Source of the DNA: Acinetobacter sp. ANC 3929
Lineage (GTDB): Bacteria; Pseudomonadota; Gammaproteobacteria; Pseudomonadales; Moraxellaceae
DNA length: 64,000 nucleotides
Direction: 5' to 3'
Assembly: GCF_000369405.1 (NCBI RefSeq)
Contig: NZ_KB850000.1
Coordinates: 62,001-126,000 of the forward strand
Shown piece by piece: positions 45,826-53,903 of this stretch (positions are counted from its first letter, which is position 1; each line of letters begins with the position of its first letter). The notes under the pieces were generated by a model. It saw only the letters and a list, made by a program, of their open reading frames with translations, made no database searches and was not told the origin of the DNA. The translations under genes were made by a program, and so were the position numbers.

Positions 45826-46194
45826 TTAAAATAAATCGCTCAAATGACAGCTTTTCGCTTCAGTCAGATTGTCAATGGAATCGACCAGTAAAACATTGGT
45901 ATCTTTTTCGCTTTTATAAGCCGCAATCACTTCTGCATAAATCGGCTGTTTGAGTGTTGTCGCTTTAGATAAAAAGCGTGATACAGCCTTTTCCTGAGAC
46001 CAGTCTGCATCTTTGAGAACATATTCATTTGCTGCAATATCACATCGCGTCAAAATGGCTTTTTTATCTTTTATGGTTAAAGTGCCAATAAAAATATCCA
46101 TACTTTCTTTGGGATCAGTTGAATTGGCAAAAACCGCTAGCGGCAAGAATAGGCTCAATATAAGCAAAGAAAAGGCAAGCAATGTTTTTTTCAT
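45826..46194 (-). CDS. Small exported protein of unknown function
   Basis: A 122-residue protein with the signal peptide KKTLLAFSLLILSLFLPLAV then FANS. The mature part of about 98 residues has two Cys (ILTRCDIAANEYVL and EAKSCHLSDLF) that could form a disulphide in the periplasm. No family was recognised. It is monocistronic and convergent with the PLP enzyme gene. Confidence 0.7.
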   Translation of the reverse strand: MKKTLLAFSLLILSLFLPLAVFANSTDPKESMDIFIGTLTIKDKKAILTRCDIAANEYVLKDADWSQEKAVSRFLSKATTLKQPIYAEVIAAYKSEKDTNVLLVDSIDNLTEAKSCHLSDLF

Positions 46195-46330
46195 TGGTTT
46201 TCCTAGAGATCAAATGGGTTATAAGAATAATGCTGCTGAGATTCTAATCTAACTCATGTATTTGATACTAGGAGATCGCCAAGTAGAAACAAGACTTGAA
46301 GCCCTGTTCCTACTTGAACGAATTTACTGA

Positions 46331-47581
46331 TTAAAAACGATAACCAATTTTCAAACCATAGCCGATGGCGCTGTTATCTTTAAAGTCGGCCTGTTCAGCA
46401 ATCGGTTTAATCCCTGGTACAGGAATGTAATAGGTACCATCTTCTGCAACGACATCACCGAGCCAGAAGTATTTAATTCCGCCTGCAATAAAGTAGTTGG
46501 ATGCTGGATTGAACTGAACACCTACGCCCACGCCCCAAGAGCCTTGAGTTGGATTTAATGTGGATGCAGGGTCGCCTGTACCTGAATCCCAACTGATTTC
46601 CGTGAATGCACTCCATTTCTCAGTGAACTGATGTCCAAGTCCGACATTCACCGTCCACTGATCTTTTTTGTAGCTGTCTAAATCAAAACCACCTGTATAT
46701 GCACCATCACTGATTACGCCAGTGAGGTATTCTGTAACAGCGCCAAATTGAGTCGGCCGAATATGAAAATCTTTCCAGTTGACCCAACGTAGATTGGTAT
46801 AGAGTAGTGTGTCTTTATACACACCTGTTTGAAAATCAAGATTCACCGATTGTGGGGTCGAAATTTTGGTTTTACTTGGCGTAGTTGCTTCCAAAGGTTG
46901 ACCGAACTTGGTCTCAGTCACTTGCATGTCATGGTCGATTTTGGAGCGATAGGTGACTGCGGCTTTTAAGGCAATATCTGGAATCTGATAACTCAAACCT
47001 GCTAACCAACCCACAGCATGATCTTGTTTAAATTTGGCATCATAACCATTAAAGGCTTCACTGTATGAATTACCACGCAGAGCGACATCACCTTTGACGG
47101 ATTGATAGACTGCACCGCCATACAGTTGAAAATTGCTAAAAGGACTGATACCCAAAATCATGCTGATACTTTCGGTATCGACATTGACCGATGTACCTTG
47201 CTGAGTAAACTCATTGTCCGAAAAGGTATTATTCGACTGCATCGGATAAGTAATATCGGCACCAAAAGGTTGGTCATAGAGCAGACCAAAGCTGATTCGG
47301 TCGGTCAGTTGTAGCTTGAGCGCGGCAGCATAATATTGAAAGCTATTGCCCATATTGCCTGAATTGAGATTTTGCGGATCGTTGACCAGTTCTGGACGGT
47401 TACGAATTTTCCCCGAAATGTCTGGATCAACGGCTGTGGCACTGACCTCGATATAATTGCCATTTTCCAGAAAAGGCAGTATGGATTGTCCTGACTGGTC
47501 CAGTGCGGCAGCATGGTTAAACGTACTGGCACATATTCCACATATACCGATCAAAATTCGATTGAGGTTCATATTCATCAT
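46331..47581 (-). CDS. FadL-family outer-membrane transport protein
   Basis: A 416-residue outer-membrane protein with a signal peptide of about 25 residues (ending FNHAAA). The mature N terminus (ALDQSGQSILPFLENGNYIEVS) and alternating beta strands are those of the OMPP1/FadL/TodX family; it ends IGYGLKIGYRF with the terminal aromatic Phe needed for outer-membrane assembly. It is a channel for hydrophobic compounds such as fatty acids. Lipids released by the ceramidase-like operon could be related, but that is a guess. Confidence 0.88.
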   Translation of the reverse strand: MMNMNLNRILIGICGICASTFNHAAALDQSGQSILPFLENGNYIEVSATAVDPDISGKIRNRPELVNDPQNLNSGNMGNSFQYYAAALKLQLTDRISFGLLYDQPFGADITYPMQSNNTFSDNEFTQQGTSVNVDTESISMILGISPFSNFQLYGGAVYQSVKGDVALRGNSYSEAFNGYDAKFKQDHAVGWLAGLSYQIPDIALKAAVTYRSKIDHDMQVTETKFGQPLEATTPSKTKISTPQSVNLDFQTGVYKDTLLYTNLRWVNWKDFHIRPTQFGAVTEYLTGVISDGAYTGGFDLDSYKKDQWTVNVGLGHQFTEKWSAFTEISWDSGTGDPASTLNPTQGSWGVGVGVQFNPASNYFIAGGIKYFWLGDVVAEDGTYYIPVPGIKPIAEQADFKDNSAIGYGLKIGYRF

Positions 47582-47761
47582 CCTTGCAAAACGTCGTTTT
47601 ATTCTTAAAAGCGCTCTTTTTATTGATGGTCATTTTCTCGCTTTCTTCGGAAAGTGAATGCAATGCCTATGCTTGAGTGAAGCATCTTTTGCAAGTGTGG
47701 AATAGGGTTGGAGATGTTCATTATGGGGGGCGAAACGGTCACATCCGTAATTTTAGGCAAT

Positions 47762-47793
47762 AAAAAACCTTGTGCCGTGACACAAGGTTTTTT
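47762..47793. terminator. Terminator of the universal stress gene
   Basis: AAAAAACCTTGTG (47762-47774) pairs perfectly with CACAAGGTTTTTT (47781-47793) around a six-base loop. It works for the leftward usp gene that ends at 47810. The 180 bases to the left, up to the FadL start, hold that gene's promoter region only. Confidence 0.85.
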
Positions 47794-47809
47794 GAATTAA
47801 AGCAAGCGG

Positions 47810-48250
47810 TTATTGCTTCACAATCAGCACAGGAATATGTGATTCGGTTAAAACGGCACGGGCAACACTACCCAGCAATAAACGTTTTACCCCTGTACGC
47901 CCATGAGAACCCATGACAATCAAATCTGCACCGACTTCATCGGCAACAAAGATAATACCTTCACTGGCTACACCATGATGAATTTTGGTGGTCACTTGAA
48001 TGCCATCACGTACGAAAGATTGAGCGATATCTTGAAGCTGGGTTTTGGCATGTGCTTCGGCCTGCATAAAATGATCCGTGATCGCAGGTGCGACTTGGTA
48101 AAAATCTACGCCAACAAATGGATCAACTGCAACCACGCTGAGAATGGTCACTTTTGCCCCTGATAATTTTGCTAGGGAAAGTGCATGTTCGACTGCGGCA
48201 TAGGAAATTGGAGAATCATCCACAGGGACTAAAATATTTTGATAAGACAT
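47810..48250 (-). CDS. Universal stress protein
   Basis: A 146-residue UspA-family protein: NILVPVDDSPISYAAVEHAL at the N terminus and the ATP-binding loop VMGSHGRTGVKRLLLGSVA (G-2x-G-9x-G-S pattern) near the C terminus. It is therefore of the ATP-binding type. It supports survival in stress or growth arrest. Single gene with its own terminator. Confidence 0.92.
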   Translation of the reverse strand: MSYQNILVPVDDSPISYAAVEHALSLAKLSGAKVTILSVVAVDPFVGVDFYQVAPAITDHFMQAEAHAKTQLQDIAQSFVRDGIQVTTKIHHGVASEGIIFVADEVGADLIVMGSHGRTGVKRLLLGSVARAVLTESHIPVLIVKQ

Positions 48251-48499
48251 GTTTACTCCTTATAGTTTATCGTTGTAAAAAATATAAAACATAACAAGTT
48301 GATAACATATCGAGTCTGGTCTAGCAAATCAGCGCATCCATAAAAGCGATGATAAAACTGAAAATAATGTAGAAAAACAGTAGATTCCTCAGCAAAATAG
48401 AGAGATAAGAAAATCACTGTATTTTTGTAATTCGGCTTAAGATTAACTTTAGATCGAATCATGAAATTTAAGCTGTATTTGAATGAATAAGGAAACTTT

Positions 48500-48790
48500 G
48501 TGTTATTGAGTTTAGAGGCATTTAAACAACAAAAATTTGATCAGATGGCGGCTAAAATCATGGCTGATCCAGAACATTATCTGGCGTTTGACTCGGTCTC
48601 CGATTTTTACAAAGCCGCGTGGTTAGATGAATTTCCTCAAGGGACGACATGGTCAGCAACAGGTTTGGATGATGGGGCAGAACAATTTTATGCGATGATT
48701 GAATATAGTGATCATTATCTGTATATCAGCCGAACCGAACGCGTCACGGTCAAATTAGGCATGCGTCATCATTACAATAAAAATAACTAA
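48500..48790 (+). CDS. Small protein of unknown function
   Basis: A 96-residue cytoplasmic protein starting with GTG at 48500, with AAGGAAAC just upstream. It has no signal peptide. It contains FDSVSDFYKAAWLDEFPQGT and RTERVTVKLGMRHHY. No family was recognised. The composition and ribosome binding site suggest it is real. The 249 bases before it contain the usp promoter and nothing else I can name. Confidence 0.6.
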   Translation: MLLSLEAFKQQKFDQMAAKIMADPEHYLAFDSVSDFYKAAWLDEFPQGTTWSATGLDDGAEQFYAMIEYSDHYLYISRTERVTVKLGMRHHYNKNN

Positions 48791-48897
48791 TCCGAGCAGT
48801 CATCCATTTTTGTCTGATCAGATTTTGAGATGTAAATGAGAATGCTATACTTTTGCGCAATGATGAAATCCTAATAAAACGAAATGGACATTTAAAA

Positions 48898-49389
48898 ATG
48901 GCACATCAATTTACGGTTAATGAAACAATTCATGGTGTTTCAATTGAGGACTTTTCAAGACTGGTGGCGGATACTTCATTGCATGAAGCAGTGTGTAAAC
49001 GTATTCCTGGGGAAAACTTAGAAATTATCGAATCGAATATTCAGGGTGATATTTATACCTTACGCCGTGAATATAATCTGGATGTGAATATTCCAGAGGT
49101 GGCAAAAAAATTATTAAAGAATGCATTCCGCTTAAAACGTGCTGATGTGACGCATTTGAAAAACTTAACCTCTACAGTTGAATTGGGTGCAAATCTGCCT
49201 TTGGAAGCGAAGGGTGAGCGTAGCGTGACAGGCGATAGTGAAAAAGTGAATATCTCTTTAACCTGGACGGTTAAAGTGAAAGTGCCGTTGATTGGCGGTA
49301 TGTTAGAGAAGCATGCTGAAGGTGAAATCCGTAAATTCAGCACGCTTGAAATCGAGATTGTTGCAGATGAATTAAAGAAACACCTTTAA
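48898..49389 (+). CDS. DUF2505-family protein
   Basis: A 163-residue protein of the DUF2505 (START/Bet v1-like lipid-binding fold) family. It starts at MAHQFTVNETIHG (48898); the frame upstream to 48853 is not needed. NLDVNIPEVAKKLLKNAFRL and KVKVPLIGGMLEKHAEGEI are family-like. It may carry a hydrophobic ligand. A terminator follows. Confidence 0.8.
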   Translation: MAHQFTVNETIHGVSIEDFSRLVADTSLHEAVCKRIPGENLEIIESNIQGDIYTLRREYNLDVNIPEVAKKLLKNAFRLKRADVTHLKNLTSTVELGANLPLEAKGERSVTGDSEKVNISLTWTVKVKVPLIGGMLEKHAEGEIRKFSTLEIEIVADELKKHL

Positions 49390-49404
49390 TTTTTCAATAA
49401 ATAA

Positions 49405-49430
49405 AAGACTCTCCATTTGGGGAGTTTTTT
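49405..49430 (+). terminator. Terminator after the DUF2505 gene
   Basis: GACTCTCC-attt-GGGGAGTTTTTT: a stem of six to seven pairs with one mismatch, then a run of T. It could serve both converging genes. Confidence 0.7.
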
Positions 49431-49434
49431 GTTT

Positions 49435-49638
49435 TTAGAAGCGCAGAAAATACGGAACAACTGAAAGGATGACACCAATAATACTGATCATGGCCGTGCT
49501 ATCAATAAAATAGGTAAAGAGCATCAAGATCAAACCACACACCAACGGCACAGTCATTTTCTGCTTTTTGCCATACAGAAAATAGCCTAAGCCAATGGAG
49601 CTAAAGATGACGCCTAGAAACAGTTGGGTTGCATTCAT
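49435..49638 (-). CDS. Small membrane protein
   Basis: A 67-residue protein starting at MNATQLFLGVIF (49638), with an alternative start four codons earlier (49650). It is made of three hydrophobic stretches (LFLGVIFSSIGLGYFLYG, VPLVCGLILMLFTYF, ISIIGVILSVVPYFLRF) with short basic loops. Amino-acid transport-like or structural role unknown. No family recognised. Confidence 0.6.
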   Translation of the reverse strand: MNATQLFLGVIFSSIGLGYFLYGKKQKMTVPLVCGLILMLFTYFIDSTAMISIIGVILSVVPYFLRF

Positions 49639-49770
49639 GTGCTTTACCATTCATTATTTTTTTCGCGAATATATTATGACAAGATTCTTAAATGAAAATT
49701 ATGGTAACGCGATAAAATATCCAATACGATAATATTCACTATTTGGTCAAAACAACGATAAGGGCGTGGG

Positions 49771-50253
49771 ATGAGTGTAATTCTACCTGTAGCACAACGT
49801 GGTGAAGAAGTTTTAAAAATTAAAGCGGCAGCTGTCGCAAACGGGGAATTTAACAGTGAGTGGTTATTGCAACTGGCTTCCGCTATGCATGCAACCATGT
49901 TGGAGCGCAATGGGGTTGGGATTGCAGCACCACAGGTCTATATTTCAAAGCGCTTAATTATTGTGGCATCACGCCCCAATCCACGTTATCCCGATGCACC
50001 TGAAATGGATGCAGTGGTGATGGTCAATCCAGAGATTTTGGCATTTTCTCAAGAGTCTTGTTTCGGTGAAGAAGGATGTTTAAGTGTGCCAGATGAGCGT
50101 GGACAGGTCGAACGGGCGCAAGCGATAAAAGTACGTTATTACACTTTACAGGGTGAAGTGATTGAAACAGCTTTTGAAGGCTTTCCAGCACGGATTGTGC
50201 AGCATGAGGTGGATCATTTGGATGGTATTTTATTTGTTGAGCGTTTGAGTTAG
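49771..50253 (+). CDS. def: Peptide deformylase
   Basis: A 160-residue peptide deformylase. All three active-site motifs are present: GVGIAAPQV (motif 1), EEGCLSVP (motif 2, metal Cys), and HEVDHLDG (motif 3, HExxH variant with two metal His and catalytic Glu). It removes the formyl group from nascent proteins. It is not next to fmt as the main def often is, so it may be the second deformylase of the genome. Confidence 0.93.
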   Translation: MSVILPVAQRGEEVLKIKAAAVANGEFNSEWLLQLASAMHATMLERNGVGIAAPQVYISKRLIIVASRPNPRYPDAPEMDAVVMVNPEILAFSQESCFGEEGCLSVPDERGQVERAQAIKVRYYTLQGEVIETAFEGFPARIVQHEVDHLDGILFVERLS

Positions 50254-50368
50254 TTGTGTTTGTAAGCTCATAAAATCATTACAAAAGCTATAATTTTAAT
50301 ATGATTCGTACTCTGTACTATAAGACGTATCTAAAGTAAAACTTGAAACATTCAAAGGCTAGATAACC

Positions 50369-51646
50369 ATGAAAACTCCACTTCCTGATTATTTGGCACA
50401 TGTGATCGATGCCTGTGATATCGATAACAGTGGGCATCTCGCTGATTATATTCCGGAGTTAGCCAATGCCAATCCGAATCGACTGGCATTGGCACTCTCC
50501 ACCGTGGATGGTGAAATCTATTCTGTTGGCGATGATGAAATTGAATTCACCATTCAGTCGATGTCTAAACCGTTCACGTATGCCTATGTACTGCAACAGC
50601 TTGGTATTGATGCGGTATTAGAAAAAGTCGGCGTTGAGCCTTCGGGTGAGGCCTTTAATGAAATTTCACTGGGTAAAGATCGCCGTCCTAAAAATCCGAT
50701 GATTAATTCGGGGGCCATCACCACACATTCTTTGATCCCACCAAAAGAAGATGTATCTGGCGCAGAAATTTTACGTCAGTTTATGAGTGAGCTGGCTGGA
50801 CGTGAACTGCAATTTGATGATGCGGTATATGAATCTGAAGTGAAAACGGCTTACCGTAATCTCTCGATTGGATATATGTTGCGCACCGTAGGCATTTTAG
50901 AGTCAGATCCTGTTGATATTGTAAATGGCTATATTCGCCAATGCGCGATCTTGGTGACGGTCAAAGATCTGGTACGGATGGGCAGCGTTTTTGCCAATGG
51001 CGGGGTCGATCCTAAAACTGGAAAACGCTTATTGAATCGTGCGGTGGTAAGGCAAGTCCTGAGCGTGATGATGAGCTGTGGGATGTACGATGCAGCGGGG
51101 GATTGGCTCACAACGGTTGGCATACCTGCCAAAAGTGGTGTTGCTGGTGGAATCTTGGGTGTGTTACCTGGTCAGGTCAGCATTGCGGCTTTTTCTCCTC
51201 GACTCGATGAACATGGCAATAGTGTACGCGGCATCGATATCATGGAACGGCTCTCCCGTGATATGGGATTGCATTTGATGGAAGGCACACCTTCCGCACA
51301 AACGATTGTGCAGAGTCATTATCGAACTGGAAAAGATGCATCTTTGAGTGTGTATGTACTTCGTGGTGTATTGAAATTTACTGAAGCGGAAATGTTGCTA
51401 CGGACATTGCAATGTGAGCCTGTCGATAAAAGCGCTATTGTGATTGATTTATCGCAGATTTCCTTGATTCATGATGTCGGAAAACGTATGTTTTTAGAAG
51501 GGATTGATCGCTTGATTGATGATGGTCATACCTTACTTTTGGTTGACCCTGAGCAGCGTTTGGATAACGCGCGAACGCATAAAGATCGCGTGTTGCATGT
51601 TTATCAGAATCTTGAAGATTTAATTGAGAAGCATAAAGGGCTGTAG
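50369..51646 (+). CDS. glsA: Glutaminase with C-terminal STAS domain
   Basis: A 425-residue protein. Residues 1-310 are the beta-lactamase-fold glutaminase: FTIQSMSKPFTYAYVL (catalytic Ser and Lys, S-x-x-K), RPKNPMINSGAITTHSL, and GVAGGILGVLPGQVSIAAFSP. Residues 320-425 are a STAS domain (KSAIVIDLSQISLIHDVGKRM). It hydrolyses glutamine to glutamate and ammonia. The STAS fusion is seen in a subset of bacterial glutaminases and may regulate activity or localisation. Confidence 0.92.
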   Translation: MKTPLPDYLAHVIDACDIDNSGHLADYIPELANANPNRLALALSTVDGEIYSVGDDEIEFTIQSMSKPFTYAYVLQQLGIDAVLEKVGVEPSGEAFNEISLGKDRRPKNPMINSGAITTHSLIPPKEDVSGAEILRQFMSELAGRELQFDDAVYESEVKTAYRNLSIGYMLRTVGILESDPVDIVNGYIRQCAILVTVKDLVRMGSVFANGGVDPKTGKRLLNRAVVRQVLSVMMSCGMYDAAGDWLTTVGIPAKSGVAGGILGVLPGQVSIAAFSPRLDEHGNSVRGIDIMERLSRDMGLHLMEGTPSAQTIVQSHYRTGKDASLSVYVLRGVLKFTEAEMLLRTLQCEPVDKSAIVIDLSQISLIHDVGKRMFLEGIDRLIDDGHTLLLVDPEQRLDNARTHKDRVLHVYQNLEDLIEKHKGL

Positions 51647-51652
51647 GAGTAA

Positions 51653-51680
51653 AGAGCCTATATTTAATGGTATAGGCTCT
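51653..51680 (+). terminator. Hairpin after glsA
   Basis: AGAGCCTATA (51653-51662) pairs perfectly with TATAGGCTCT (51671-51680). No T run follows, so it may stabilise the 3' end or be a weak terminator. Confidence 0.45.
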
Positions 51681-51750
51681 AAATCGAGTTTATATTTTGT
51701 GCTAGAGATGCTTAGATCAGGTTGAGCGTCTGTTTTAAGCAGTAGTATTG

Positions 51751-52137
51751 ATGAAGCCTTATAATAAAAACTTAAAACTTCCATCACGTGATTTGCGGAA
51801 CAATATGACTGATGCTGAGCAACTGCTATGGCAAAGAATCAGACGTAAACAGATTCTAGGATTACAGTTTTATCGACAAAAACCGATTCTAAACTTTATT
51901 GTGGATTTCTATTGTCCAGCAGTGAATTTGATCATTGAATGTGATGGTGGGCAACATTACACCGAATTTGGGTTAGAGGCTGATCAAAATCGAGATCATA
52001 CTTTGAGTGATTTAGGATTGATTACCTTAAGATTTACTAATCATCAGATTTTGACTGAGATTGATGCAGTAGTAGAGCAGATTTATTGTATTGCTAAGAA
52101 AAAATTAGAATCTCCCTTTGATAAAAGGGAATTTTAG
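51751..52137 (+). CDS. DUF559 (Vsr-like endonuclease fold) protein
   Basis: A 128-residue protein of the DUF559 family, with the PD-(D/E)xK/Vsr-like core MTDAEQLLWQRIRRKQILGL, FIVDFYCPAVNLIIECDGGQHY (Asp, Glu and GGQH) and LRFTNHQILTE. It starts at the ATG at 51751. These small proteins are common, often near repeats or defence genes. Biochemical function is unsettled. It precedes a hairpin repeat and the SIR2 gene. Confidence 0.85.
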   Translation: MKPYNKNLKLPSRDLRNNMTDAEQLLWQRIRRKQILGLQFYRQKPILNFIVDFYCPAVNLIIECDGGQHYTEFGLEADQNRDHTLSDLGLITLRFTNHQILTEIDAVVEQIYCIAKKKLESPFDKREF

Positions 52138-52171
52138 TGCGAATAGGATGTATACCGTGGATCCATGCTAT

Positions 52172-52206
52172 TCCCTCCTTTTTAAAGGAGGGCTGGGGAG
52201 GAATTT
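52172..52206. repeat. Dispersed hairpin repeat, copy B
   Basis: CCCTCCTTT-tt-AAAGGAGGG is a perfect nine-base-pair hairpin, followed by CTGGGGAGGAATT. It lies between the DUF559 gene and the SIR2 gene. Confidence 0.75.
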
Positions 52207-52281
52207 CAGCTTAAATGATGGAAGTTCTTTATTTTTAATGCTATAAATCAGAAATACAACAAGCATTGCTATGTAGAAATT

Positions 52282-53793
52282 ATGGATATATTTGATTTTA
52301 TTAATAATTATAAAAATCATCCTGTACTCTTTATTGGTACAGGTTTTAGTTTACGTTACCTTGAAAATTCATATTCGTGGGAAGGACTTCTAAAAAAAAT
52401 TGCATTTGAATTAAAAGGAAACAATGAGTTTTTTTATGATCTAAAAGGGCGAGTTTACGATAGAAAATCAGGAAACTATGATTTCATGCAATTAGCTTCT
52501 TTTTTACAAGAGGAATTCAATCGTCAAGTTTCTGAAGATCGCAATGGTAAGTTCAAAGATATAAATGATGAATATTACCGTAAAAGTAGTGAAGGTATTA
52601 CTTCTGATAAGTTTAAAATTTATATAGCTTCATTATTAAAAGATTTAGATAAAAGAAATGGAAAGAGTGATGAGTTGGAAGTATTTAATTTACTATCAAA
52701 AAATATATCCTCAATAATCACAACAAACTACGATAAATTAATAGAAGATATTACGGATTTTGAACCGCTAGTTGGAAATAATATATTATTAAGTAATCCT
52801 TATGGTTCAGTTTATAAAATTCATGGAAGTGTAGATAATCCAGAAGAGTTGGTTTTTACGACGGAAGACTATGCGGATTTTGACCAGAGATATGATTTAA
52901 TTCGAGCGCAATTAATTTCTCTGTTTGTTCATAATCCTATAGTATTTCTAGGTTACAGTGTTAACGATACAAATATAAAAAAAATTCTAAGTACTATTTT
53001 TAAATATGTGCAGTTTAATTCAGAACAAGCAGAATTAATAAGAAATAATTTTTTACTTGTGGAGTACCAAGAGGGGTCAGATTCTTTAGAAATATTGGAT
53101 CATGATATTGATGTACATGGTTATCCTTTACGAATAAATAAACTTAAAACAGATAACTATATTGAATTATACCGTGCTTTAGAGTCATTAAGCTTACCAG
53201 TATCAACTTATGAAATTAGACGTGTGTTAGATAATGTTAAGGATATAACTTCAGGTGGTACAATAAAAGTTAGTATTGCAGAGGATATTGATCAATTAAA
53301 AAACTCAGAAAGAATATTAGCTATTTCTCCTAAGTCAAAGTCTACTATTGAATATACATATACGGATTCATCACAATTAATAATTGATTATTTTGATATA
53401 ATTGAAAGCAAAAGTGAAAATTTGATAAAGTTGATCGACGAGTTTCCTATAGCTAAATCACATTGGTTTCCTATATTTGGATTTGTACATCTAGTTCCTG
53501 ATTTACAAAAAGCAGAAATTTTAAAAATTCAACAAAAATTAAAGCTTACGAATAATTTGAAAAACAATCTAAGTAGATTTGATGTTCATGGTTTAAATAA
53601 CATTGATGATATTTTGGACACAAAAAATATTCCAGAAAGCTATAAAAACGATTATATATTTTATAGAGTTTTTAATAATTCAATTTCCCCTGATGACCTA
53701 AAAAAATATCTAGTAAATATTGATGGTGATTTAGATTCAAACTATAAGAAGTTATTATGCCTTTACGATTATAAAAAGTATGAGACTTTATAA
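52282..53793 (+). CDS. Stand-alone SIR2-family protein, probable antiphage NADase
   Basis: A 503-residue protein. The N-terminal 270 residues are a SIR2-like domain: NHPVLFIGTGFSLRYL (nucleotide-binding GTG), SIITTNYDKLIED (the conserved Asn/Asp), VYKIHGSVDNPEELVFTTEDY (catalytic His) and NPIVFLGYSVNDTNI. The C-terminal 230 residues are of an unrecognised, mostly helical domain. SIR2 domains of this type deplete NAD+ during phage infection in several systems. No partner gene (HerA, Argonaute, STING) is adjacent. It is clearly more AT-rich than its neighbours and is bracketed by copies of a dispersed hairpin repeat, which suggests acquisition. Confidence 0.85.
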   Translation: MDIFDFINNYKNHPVLFIGTGFSLRYLENSYSWEGLLKKIAFELKGNNEFFYDLKGRVYDRKSGNYDFMQLASFLQEEFNRQVSEDRNGKFKDINDEYYRKSSEGITSDKFKIYIASLLKDLDKRNGKSDELEVFNLLSKNISSIITTNYDKLIEDITDFEPLVGNNILLSNPYGSVYKIHGSVDNPEELVFTTEDYADFDQRYDLIRAQLISLFVHNPIVFLGYSVNDTNIKKILSTIFKYVQFNSEQAELIRNNFLLVEYQEGSDSLEILDHDIDVHGYPLRINKLKTDNYIELYRALESLSLPVSTYEIRRVLDNVKDITSGGTIKVSIAEDIDQLKNSERILAISPKSKSTIEYTYTDSSQLIIDYFDIIESKSENLIKLIDEFPIAKSHWFPIFGFVHLVPDLQKAEILKIQQKLKLTNNLKNNLSRFDVHGLNNIDDILDTKNIPESYKNDYIFYRVFNNSISPDDLKKYLVNIDGDLDSNYKKLLCLYDYKKYETL

Positions 53794-53827
53794 ATCCCTC
53801 CCAACCTCCCTTTGAAAAAGGGAGGAG
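53794..53827. repeat. Dispersed hairpin repeat, copy C
   Basis: Begins at the SIR2 stop with ATCCCTCCCAA, then the perfect stem CCTCCCTTT-gaa-AAAGGGAGG. The orientation is opposite to copies B and D. Confidence 0.75.
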
Positions 53828-53854
53828 CTGTCACGTAATTCATTTAATCACATG

Positions 53855-53892
53855 AAATCCCCCTCTTTTTTAAAGAGGGGTTAGGGGAGATT
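53855..53892. repeat. Dispersed hairpin repeat, copy D
   Basis: Perfect stem CCCCTCTTT-ttt-AAAGAGGGG followed by TTAGGGGAGATT. It lies 28 bases after copy C, ends 12 bases before the metH stop, and may also act as the metH terminator. Confidence 0.75.
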
Positions 53893-53903
53893 AGAAGTCT
53901 AAC

